Shown here piece after piece: positions 52,134 through 61,400 of a stretch of DNA of 64,000 nucleotides. Positions within the stretch are counted from its first letter, which is position 1; every line of letters begins with the position of its first letter. Position numbers and translations under genes: made by a program. The notes below the pieces were generated by a model. That model searched no databases. It worked only from the letters and a program-made list of their open reading frames with translations, and was not told where the DNA came from. Source of the stretch: Marinibacterium profundimaris (GTDB lineage Bacteria; Pseudomonadota; Alphaproteobacteria; Rhodobacterales; Rhodobacteraceae); NCBI RefSeq assembly GCF_002210095.1, contig NZ_AQQR01000003.1, positions 496,001-560,000 on the forward strand. The letters are read 5' to 3'.

Positions 52134-53106
52134 CGGTCGTGTCCTCCTCGGGGTCCATCTCCGGCACCTGATCGGCGCGGGAGGCGTGGCGGGTGACGGC
52201 GGGCCGTGTGTCATGCAGCAGCGACAGCATCTCGGGCCGGGCGTAATGGCCGACGCTGTCCATCATGCGCTTGCGCTTGGCGATCAGCCGCATGTCGAGA
52301 TCGGCGATCAGTATTCCCTCGCCTGTCGTGATCGGATCGGCCAGGTGGCGGCCTTCGGGGCTGATGATGCAGGTCATGCAACCGCTGCGCATGGCTTTCT
52401 GCAGCGCGGGGTCCGGGTGGATCTGCGCGATCTGCTCTTCGGTCAGCCAGCCAGTGGAATTGACCACGAAGCAGCCGGATTCCAGCGCGTGGTGGCGCAT
52501 CGTCACCTCGATCTGGTCGCGAAAGATGTCGCCCACGAGCGAGCCGGGGTAATGGCCGGCGTGGATCTCCTCGTGCTGGGTCATCAGCGCGTAGCGGGCG
52601 AGCGGGTTGTAATGTTCCCAGCAGGCCAGAGCACCGACACGGCCAACGGCGGTGTCGACGACCTTCAGCCCGGCGCCGTCGCCCTGCCCCCAGACCATGC
52701 GTTCATGGTAGGTCGGCGTGATCTTGCGCCGTTTCAGCGCCAGCGTGCCGTCGGCGTCGAACACCAGTTGCGTGTTGTAGAGCGAGCCGTGGTCGCGTTC
52801 GTTCACCCCCAGCACCACGACGACGCCCCGCTTGCGGGCGGCATCGGCCACGGCCTGGGTTTCCGGCGAAGGCACCACGACCGCCTCGGCCATCAGGTCG
52901 AGATGCGGCGCGCCTTGTTGCACCGGGGGCAGCACGAAACTGAAATAGGGGTAATAGGGCACGAAGGTCTCGGGGAAGACGATGAACTGCGCGCCCTTGT
53001 CGGCGGCCTCGGCGATGGCGTTCAGCACACGCTCGATCGTACCCGCCCGGCCCGACAGGTCGGGGGCGATCTGGACGGCGGCGGCGCGGATCGTGTCGGT
53101 TCTCAT
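52126..53106 (-). CDS. nitC: Nit1 nitrilase (Nit6803/Sll0784 family)
   Basis: A 326-residue nitrilase with Glu46 in [13 protein letters not shown], Lys128 in [15 protein letters not shown] and Cys162 in ACWEHYNPL, the signature of true nitrilases (CWEH) rather than amidases. Homologues in this cluster have been tied to growth on cyanide as nitrogen source and to broad nitrile hydrolysis. It follows nitB by 67 bases and overlaps nitD. The C-terminal 25 residues are polar and probably disordered, as in other nitrilases that form helical filaments. Confidence 0.94.
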   Translation of the reverse strand: MRTDTIRAAAVQIAPDLSGRAGTIERVLNAIAEAADKGAQFIVFPETFVPYYPYFSFVLPPVQQGAPHLDLMAEAVVVPSPETQAVADAARKRGVVVVLGVNERDHGSLYNTQLVFDADGTLALKRRKITPTYHERMVWGQGDGAGLKVVDTAVGRVGALACWEHYNPLARYALMTQHEEIHAGHYPGSLVGDIFRDQIEVTMRHHALESGCFVVNSTGWLTEEQIAQIHPDPALQKAMRSGCMTCIISPEGRHLADPITTGEGILIADLDMRLIAKRKRMMDSVGHYARPEMLSLLHDTRPAVTRHASRADQVPEMDPEEDTTDV

Positions 53107-53173
53107 GGTCTGCCTCCGGGAACGGGGCCGGACCGGGCATGCTGCCGGTCCGGCGGATGGTTCTGGCGCGGTC

Positions 53174-53656
53174 TCAGACCGTCCAGGTGTCGAGGATCAC
53201 CGCGTTAGCCTTCTTGTGCAGCAGGATGCAGTCGAGCACGTCCTGCGGCGCGATCGGCGTGATGCCCGGCAGAAGCGACGGTTCGCCATGACCGTAAAGC
53301 GCCTGCAGCGCGAAGCGGCAGGCATAGACCTTGCCGCCCTCGCCCATGAACTTCTTGAGGTTCACGGCAAAGTTCTGATGACCGGGGAAGGCCTCATCGC
53401 CCAGCGTGGGAAAGCCGCGCTGGATGCCAAGCGTCACGCCGGGGCCATACAGCAGGATCGAGGTCTCGTATCCCTTCCGGTTGAGCCGGATTGCATTGAG
53501 AATGTTGACCAGCCCAATGGATCCTTCGAAGGCAACTGTATGGAAGGTGACAAGGGCCTTCTCGCCCTCCTCGGCCTTCACATCCTCGAAGACCTTCTCT
53601 TCGTAATCGACGAAATAGTCGCCGTCCTTGTACGCTTCCTTGGTGACTGCAGGCAT
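53174..53656 (-). CDS. nitB: Nit-cluster protein (MSMEG_0572/Sll0783 family)
   Basis: A 160-residue soluble protein starting at ATG 53656 ([21 protein letters not shown]) with AAGGAGG five bases before it, the strongest ribosome binding site in the cluster. Family-like segments are [28 protein letters not shown] and [16 protein letters not shown]. The Synechocystis relative responds to nitrogen starvation. The fold resembles DsrE-like proteins (inference). It is the first gene of the cluster and so directly under the promoter shared with the divergent MocR gene. Confidence 0.9.
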   Translation of the reverse strand: MPAVTKEAYKDGDYFVDYEEKVFEDVKAEEGEKALVTFHTVAFEGSIGLVNILNAIRLNRKGYETSILLYGPGVTLGIQRGFPTLGDEAFPGHQNFAVNLKKFMGEGGKVYACRFALQALYGHGEPSLLPGITPIAPQDVLDCILLHKKANAVILDTWTV

Positions 53657-53923
53657 CACACCCTCCTTGTCCGTTGATGGATCAAGCATGGGATCGGCGC
53701 ATTGATGCGATCAATAATCAGTTCAATATGCATACAATATTAACACCACCGGCCCTAGGGCTCGCGCGAATTATGGGCGAAATGACCGGTAGATGCGCGC
53801 ATTCCGACCTGGTTTTGTTCGACGGACGTATGTCACCCCCCGCAACAGAGTGCATGGATTCATACAATCTCCCTTCAATTGAGAGAATCAATCCGTTACG
53901 CCTGCATGGGCAGGAGACGACAC
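53657..53923. promoter_or_regulatory. Divergent promoter region between nitB and the MocR gene
   Basis: This 267-base region is AT-rich next to nitB. CATACAAT occurs as a direct repeat at 53731-53738 and 53861-53868, 130 bp apart, in the same orientation; MocR proteins typically bind direct repeats. The first copy overlaps the palindrome TATGCATA at 53728-53735. AGGAG at 53912-53916 is the ribosome binding site of the MocR gene. I saw no clear sigma-54 (TGGCAC-N5-TTGC) promoter. Confidence 0.5.
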
Positions 53924-55291
53924 ATGACTGACTGGACCCCGGCGCAGATCGACAGCGGCAAGCCGCGCTACCTGGCCATCGCCGACGCGATCGCCCGCGA
54001 CATCGAAGGCGGTCGGCTTGCAGGCGGTGACCGGCTTCCGCCACAGCGCAAGCTGGCCGCGCATCTCGGCATCGACTTCACCACCGTCTCGCGCGCCTAT
54101 GCCGAGGCGCAGGCGCGCGGGCTGGTGGACAGCCACGTGGGCCGGGGCACCTTTGTCGCCGCCGGCGCGGCGGGGGCCGAGCCCGACCCCGAGCGTCAGC
54201 ACGCCGAGGACCTGTCGATGAACATGCCGCCCGAGCCTGTCGACCCGGAGCTGGTCGGCCGGATGAAGGGCGGGCTGGACTATGTGTCGGCCAACCTCGT
54301 GGACCTGCTGCGCTACCAGGCGCCCACGGGGACCGAGCGCGACCGCACCGCCGCCTCGTCCTGGCTGAGCATGCGGGGCATGGTGCCCTCGCTCGACCGG
54401 ATCGCGGTGACACCGGGGGCGCATGCGACCATGGCGGCGATCCTGTCGATCATCACCAAGCCGGGCGATGTCGTGCTGTGCGAAAGCATCACCTACCCCG
54501 GCCTGCGCAACATCGCCGCGCGCTTCGGCGTGACGCTGGTGGGCGTCGCGATGGACAAGGACGGGGTCACGCCCGAGGCGCTGGAAGAGGCCATCGCGCG
54601 CCACGCGCCCCGGGCGCTTTACCTGAACCCGACGCTGCAGAACCCGACGACGTTGACCATCCCAGAGGACAGGCGCCTGGAACTGGCCCGCGTGCTGCGG
54701 CAGGCGCGGCTGCGGCTGATCGAGGATGACGCCTATGGCTTCATCCCTGCCCGGGCGCCGGCGCCCATCGCGCTTTCGGCACCGGACCTGACCTGGCATA
54801 TCGGGGGGCTGGCGAAATGTATCGGCGCGGGGCTGCGGCTGGCCTTCACCATCGCGCCGTCCTCGCGCTGCGCCCTGCGGCTGGCGCAGGCGATCCGGGC
54901 GCTTGCGGTGATGCCCTCTCCGCTGTCGATGGCGCTGACCACGCAATGGATCGAGGATGGCACCGCCGACAGCATCCGCCGTTTCATCCGCGCCGAAAGC
55001 GCCGCGCGGCAGGCCATCGCACGCGAGGCGCTGGAGGGCATGGACTACCGTTCGGCCGAGAATGCGTTCAACATCTGGCTGACCCTGCCCGAGGGCACGG
55101 GCCGCGCCGATATCGTGGCGCGGATGACCGGGCGCAAACTGGGCCTGATGCCGTCGGATGCCTTCACCGTCGATGGCGAGCCCGGTGAGAACCTGCGGGT
55201 GTGCCTGGGCGGCTCTGTCACGCGCGAGGCGCTGCGCGACAATCTCTATTTCCTGGGCAACGCCGTGGCCCCCAACGCCTTCATGGGGTGA
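53924..55291 (+). CDS. MocR-type GntR regulator with aminotransferase domain
   Basis: A 455-residue protein starting at ATG 53924 (MTDWTPAQID). A GntR winged helix (~15-78, LPPQRKLAAHLGIDFTTVSRAY, then GRGTFV) is joined by a linker to a fold-type I aminotransferase domain (~110-455). PLP-binding residues are seen: Asn in LNPTLQNPTT, Asp and Tyr in EDDAYG and Lys298 in LAKCIGAGLR. MocR proteins sense PLP adducts with amino compounds. It is divergent from nitB and is the likely regulator of the nit cluster, a role usually assigned to other regulator types there. Confidence 0.9.
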   Translation: MTDWTPAQIDSGKPRYLAIADAIARDIEGGRLAGGDRLPPQRKLAAHLGIDFTTVSRAYAEAQARGLVDSHVGRGTFVAAGAAGAEPDPERQHAEDLSMNMPPEPVDPELVGRMKGGLDYVSANLVDLLRYQAPTGTERDRTAASSWLSMRGMVPSLDRIAVTPGAHATMAAILSIITKPGDVVLCESITYPGLRNIAARFGVTLVGVAMDKDGVTPEALEEAIARHAPRALYLNPTLQNPTTLTIPEDRRLELARVLRQARLRLIEDDAYGFIPARAPAPIALSAPDLTWHIGGLAKCIGAGLRLAFTIAPSSRCALRLAQAIRALAVMPSPLSMALTTQWIEDGTADSIRRFIRAESAARQAIAREALEGMDYRSAENAFNIWLTLPEGTGRADIVARMTGRKLGLMPSDAFTVDGEPGENLRVCLGGSVTREALRDNLYFLGNAVAPNAFMG

Positions 55292-55421
55292 CATCCGGCC
55301 CGGGGTGAGTTTCGCGCTCGAAAGGCCCGGCCACTTTCCGGCCGTTCAGCCTGCTGCCACCGAAAGTCAGTCGGTTCGGGCTGAGCGCCCATACGACCTG
55401 CCAGCCAAGGCCGCGAAGCCC

Positions 55422-55453
55422 CGAAAAACAACGGGGGCCGCATCCGGCCCCCG
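55422..55453 (-). terminator. Intrinsic terminator of the autotransporter gene
   Basis: On the minus strand CGGGGGCCG-GATG-CGGCCCCCG forms a 9-bp stem (55453-55432), followed by TTGTTTTTC. It starts 41 bases beyond the autotransporter stop. The remainder of the 203-base gap to the MocR gene (55292-55494) shows nothing else. Confidence 0.85.
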
Positions 55454-55494
55454 CACTTGCTTTGAATATTCACCCGGGGCGCTGCCCCTTGGGA

Positions 55495-58400
55495 TCAGAA
55501 CCGGAACTCGATCCGTGCGGTCCCGCCGTAGTCGTGGCTGTTCTCAGACAGCGAGGTCTGGCCCAGGACGGAGACCGACAGGTTCTCCTGCAGCATGACC
55601 TCGAACCCGGCGGTCAGGTCGCCCTGGTAGCGGTCCTTGCCCAGCACGCTGGTCATCTGGCCGGCCGAGGCATCGGTCCCGACCAGGAGGCTGCCGACCG
55701 AGGTCGTCGGATCGTTCAGCGCGACGGTCATCCCCGCCCGCACGAAGGCCAGCGATGCCCGGTCTCCGACGGCGAAGGCGCGGCCAAGCTCGATCTGCGG
55801 GGTGAAGGTCAGCCAGCTGTCGCTGACAGAGCCGACCTCCCAGGCCTGCGGCCCGGTGCCGTCTTCGGTGAAGCCGTCCTGCCAGACCTGCGTGTAGGCC
55901 AGCGCCGCCGACGGCTTGGCATAGAACCCGCCCTGCCCTTCGTAGACCGCCGTGGCGCGCAGCTCGGCCCCCAGGTAGCGGCCGTCGATGTCAGACTTCG
56001 CCTGATGCCGGACGCCGGACACCGTGTAGCCGCGTTCGTAATCCAGCCCGTAGATCCCCCCGGCCAGTGTCGACGAGAAGGTATAGCGCCCGACTTCCTT
56101 CTTCAGCGCGACGCCGAAGGAATAGCGTTCGCCGTCCTGGCTGAAGTTCTCGCCCCCGATCGACAGGGTTTCGGCCTGGCCGGCGATTTCCAGGAACAGG
56201 TCCGCGCCGATCTGGTGTTGCGAGCCGATGGCCAGGCCATAGGCGGTCGAGTCGTATTGCGGGCTTTCGTCCGTCGCATCCTGGTGCCGCTTGCCGCCGG
56301 TCGCCTGCACCCAGGTGCATTCGGTCTGCCGCAGGAACGCCAGCCCCGCCGAGGGATCCAGCGTCGGGCAGCTTTGCAGCAGGTCGTTCAGCCGCAGCGT
56401 CGAAAGCACGGCACCCGAGACGCCGATCACCGCCTCGTCCGGGACATGGTGGCTGTAGCGTTGCTGCAGCTCTTCCCCCGTCGCGGCGTTGAGGTAATCC
56501 GCGCCCAGCGTCGCCAGGTCGTTCGCGGCCGTGCCCTCCTGCGTGGGCTCTGCCCCGGCGGCCCCGAGCGCGCGGGTGAAGTAGGACGCGTATTCCTGAC
56601 CGTTGCGGTTCAGCTCGACCCCGTTGCTGGCCCCGCTCAGATCGATGCTGTAGTTCAGGCGCAGGTCCGAATAGGTCCCCTCGAGGTCGTAGGTGACGGT
56701 CGCCGTGTTCTCCACCGTCGCTCCGCTCTTGCTGAAATCGTGGCCGTCCGCAATGAGTTCCTGCCCGGAATTGAGGCTGTGATCCGTCGGCATCTTCGTC
56801 CAGGTGGGCACCACGGTCGGGCTGAAGGCAAAGCTACTGTAGCTGTCCGAGGCGAACCTGATCAGGTCGGCGCCAACGTCCTGCATGTCGTAGACGTTGG
56901 TGACCTGGGCCATGGTAACTTCGTAGGTGCCGCTTTCGGAATACTCCTCGCCCAGGGCGAAAATCGACATACCAATTGCGGAACCGTAGGGAGCAATCGT
57001 GCTGCCGGCTTCCCCCGTGTAGTTCCCGTGATCGCCCAGGTTGACGTATTCGCCCGGCTCGAACCGCGCGCCCGACCGGTTCTCGAACTCCATTCGGTGG
57101 CCGGTCTTGAAGGTGTCCGGATCGCCGGTCAGCACGACCGAACCCGAGATCAGCCCGCCCGACAGGTTGTGGATCCGCAGTGAGGCGGTGCCGTCGGCTC
57201 CGACGGCGGTTCTGTAGGGTTTCGCGGTGGACACGGTGCCCGCATTTTCCAGCAGGTTCGACACGAAGATCGTGCCATCGCTGCGCGTCGACTGCTGGCC
57301 GCTCATGAAGCCGATGGTCTCGTAGGCGTCCTCATCGCTGGTGTGTACGATGGCGCCTTCGGCGATGCTGACATGAGCCGTGCCCGCGCAGGTTGCGGAA
57401 TTCTTGGCACAGGTTCCGGACTTGGCGAGATTGTCCGCCACCCCGTCGGCCTGTACCAGGATTCCCCGACCCGACGCGCCTTCGGCAGTGATATTGCCCG
57501 AGACGTTCAGGCGGATCCCGCCGCTTCCGCTCGAATCGTCCCCGCCCGAGGCGCTTTGCGCGAAGATGCCGTGCGATCCGTACCCGGTCACCGTGATGTC
57601 GCCGGCCATGTCGATGTCGATGAAACCGCCGTTGCCCGGGTTGCCCGAGCTGCCGATATAGGCCGGGGTGCTGGCCGGCTGCTGGCCATCGTCGTCGTCG
57701 CCGCCTTCGATGGTCACCTGGCCCTGGGCCCCGCCGCCGCCGCCGGTGGACTGGAGCCAGATGCCATGGGCCTTGTCGCCCGTGGTCTTGATCGAGGACC
57801 CGCTGCCCATGGTCATCGTGATGTTGCCGCCGCTGCCACCATCGCCCCCGTTCGCCTTGCCGAAGACCTGCGCCCCGACGGATTGCGCGAGGTCGGTGAA
57901 GGCGGAAATGATGGATCCTTCGATGTCGCCCGCGGTGCCGCCGCCGCCGCCGAGCGCCTGGGCATAGATGCCCATCGCGCCACTGCCCGACGTGGTGATG
58001 GAGCCGTCGTTGGTCAGCGTGATGGCACCGCTGTCGCCGCCGCCACCGGTCGACCCTGCGACCGCAACCGACGTCAGAAGGCCTTCGGAGCCATCGCCGG
58101 CGACACCGCCGCCACCGCCGGTCGACTGGGCATACATACCCGTGGCACTGTTGCCGGTCGTGACGATGGATCCGCTGTTTTTCAGCGTGACGTCACCGCC
58201 GGTGCTGGCGGCGCCCGCGTTTCCGCCGACACTGACCGAGAAGTTGGTCAGCAGGCTTGCGATGCTCTTCTTGGCCTTCTTGAACTGCTCGTATTGCTCG
58301 TGGATCGTGTTGACGTCCTCGTAGACGTTGTAGATGTCGGCGACCCAGCCCTTTGCATCGGGTTCACCGTTGCCGCCGGTTCCGCCGTCGCCGCCGATCG

Positions 58401-61400
58401 ACTGTCCGAACATGCCGTAGGACGCGACGCCACCGGTTTCGATCCTGCCGCCCTGGTCATTGGTGACCGAGACGTCGCCGCCGGTGCCGCCACCGCCACC
58501 GCCGCCTCCGATGCTGAAGTTGTAGTTCAGCTCCAGCGGGTCTTTCTTCTGCGCTTCCGATTCCCAAGTGTAACCCACCGTGAAGGCGCCCGCGTTGCCG
58601 CCGTCGCCGCCATTGCCGCCGATCGAATGGGCGAAGATCCCGTAAGACGTATCCTGCGCGGTCGAGAGCTTGGCACTGTTGGAGGCCGTCACCTTGCCGC
58701 CGGTGTTGCCGCTGCCGCCCTTGCCGCCAACATGGACATTGCCGTGGAAGCTGGCCTGGCTGTTTTCGGTTGTGCCGAAATCGACAAGATAGGACACGCC
58801 CGAGCCGCCGGAGCCGCCCGAACCGCCGATGGAATTCATGTAGATCGCGTGCGCGTTGCCACCCGTCGTGGTGATGTTGCCGGTGTTGTCCACCGTGATG
58901 TCACCGCCCGTCCCGCCGGAGGCTCCGCCGCCGCCGACGTTGACGCTGGCCTCCAGGTCGGTGCCCTTGGTGACGGTGGCCGATGCGGAATAGCTCGACC
59001 CGCCGTCGCCGCCATGCCCGCCGACAGACGCCGCCAGGATGCCAAAGCCATAGTGGCCGCTTGTGTTGATGGTGGCCGCGTTCTTGATGTCGACCTTTCC
59101 GCCGGTCCCGCCATCGCCGCCGTCGCCGCCCACTGCGAGCGTGAAGCTGCCCGAGCCTTCCTCGGAGGCGTCGACATTGCCCGCCACGACCATCCCGCCA
59201 GAGCCGCCATGGCCGCCCACCGAGAGGCCCAGCAGGCCGATGCCGGCCTGTTGCGTGGTCTGGATCGTGCCGCCGGTCGTCGTGAGGTTCACGTCGCCCG
59301 CCGTGCCGCCGCCGCCGCCGCCGCCGCCGACCGCCAGCGACAGGCTGCCCGAGATCGGACCGGCATCGCCGGACCCGCTGACCGCCAGGCCGCCGGTGCC
59401 GCCCTTGCCGCCGACCGAAAGGCCCGCGATGGCCGGCGCCTTCACGCCGCCCGTGCTGACATCGCCCGAGCTGGTGACCGTTACGGTTTGCGCGGTGCCG
59501 CCCGCGCCGCCAGACGCCCCCATCGACATGTCTGCCGAAACGATCCCGCCGGTTCCGGACACGGCCACGCCGCCGGACCCGCCGCCGCCCCCGACCGAGG
59601 CCGCCAGGATCCCGGACGACATGTGCCCGGCCGTGGTGATTTGTCCGTCATGGGTCACCGACACGGTCCCGGCTTCGCCACCGTCCCCGTTGGCGCCGCC
59701 GAAATTCATCGAGATCCCGATCGCCGAAATCGACCCGTCGACCGAGGTCGCGGCCCGGCCGCCGCCTCCGCCGACCGAACCGGCGAAGATACCGGGCGCC
59801 AGCTGCCCCGCGGTGTTGATCTTGCCCTGGTTGGTGACAGTTACGTCGCCGCCAGTGCCCCCCGCGCTGCCCGACGCGCCGGTGTTCACGCTGAGGTTCA
59901 GCGCCCCGATGTTGGAACTGATGACAGACCCCGCATTGCCGCCCGATCCGCCGACCGACAGCGCGACGAGACCGCCGGCGGCCTCGCCCTTGGTCTTGAT
60001 GTCGCTCTTGTCGTCCAGCGTCACGGTCACCGCGCCGCCATTGCCGGCCGATCCGCCCTGCGCGCCGACGCCGCCGCTGATCGTCAGATCGCTGACATTG
60101 GCCCCGATGCTGACGTTCTGCACGTTGCTGGAATGCCCGCCGCCGCCACCGACCGAGGCCGCGACGATCCCCTCTGACAGGTGCCCGGAGGTCGTGATCG
60201 CGGCCGACGAGGTAAAGGAGACCTCGCCGCCGTTGCCGCCCGGCCCGCCGTCGGCGCCCACGTTGTTGTTCAGAGACACCGCCGCGGTCACCGTGGTCTG
60301 GTTGCCCGCGACCCCGCCGCCGCCGCCGGCCGACACCACCAGCGCCCCGGCCGAGGCATCGCCCTTGGTCGTGATTTCACCGGCCAGCTTGCTCTTGGTG
60401 ATGTCGCCCCCGTCCGAGGCCTTGCCCCCGGTGGCGCCCATGGATTGCGTCGCCGCAGTGCCGCCGTTGACCACATCGATCGTGGTGACAGAGCCGCTCT
60501 TGCCGCCGCCCCCGCCAAGCGACAGCGCGAACACCCCTTCCGACAGATGCCCCTCGGTCGAGACACTGTCACCGTCTGCCATGGTAAACGAGATGTCGCC
60601 CCCATGACCGCCGCCCGAGCCCGAGGCGCCCATCTGGTTGCCCCCCACGAGGCTGACCTTGTGAGTGGAGCCGGACTTGCCGCCGCCATGGCCGACCGAA
60701 AGCAGCGCAATGCCTTCGGATTTGTCCTGCTTGGTGCTGACCGAGGTCCCCTTGCCGTCGGAATCCGCTTCCGAGCTGTAGGTGACGTTACCGGCATCGC
60801 CACCGTTACCTCCGGTCGCGCCCATCGTCTCCAGCCCCGAACCGGAATGCGAATTGCCGCCGCCGCCACCGACCGAGGCCACCACGACCCCGGCGGATTC
60901 GTAGCCCGTGGTGGCGATCGTGCTGCCACTCACCGTCAGCGCGGCCGTGGAGCCGTTGCCGCCATTGCCGGCCGAGGCGCCCGAGGCGACCAGCCCGTCG
61001 GCGTCGCCCGAATTGCCGCCGCCGCCACCGACGCTGAGCACGGTGATGCCTTCGGCCCTGTCGCCCGCGGTGGTGATCGTCGTGTCGGTCAGGCTCGCCT
61101 GCGCCGCATCCGCGTTGCCGCCGACCGCGCCCTCGCCGCCCAGGGCCGTCAGCCCCGAGGCCGATCCGCCCGACCCGCCGCCGCCGCCCACCGAGGCAGA
61201 GATCACGCCAATCGCGGAATCGCCCTGCGTGGTGACCTCGCTGCCGGTCATTGTCACGCTGGCCTGCCCGCCATCACCGCCCGAGGAGCCGCTTGCGCCA
61301 TAGGCAGACAGCCCGTCCGAGTTGGGACCATTGCCACCGTGGCCGCCGACGCTGTGCGCCACGACACCGAAAGACGAGTGACCGGAGGTAGAGACATCGG

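Noticed and set aside
53657-53923. Sigma-54 promoter for the nit cluster
   Set aside because: I looked for TGGCAC-N5-TTGC on both strands by eye and found no acceptable match.
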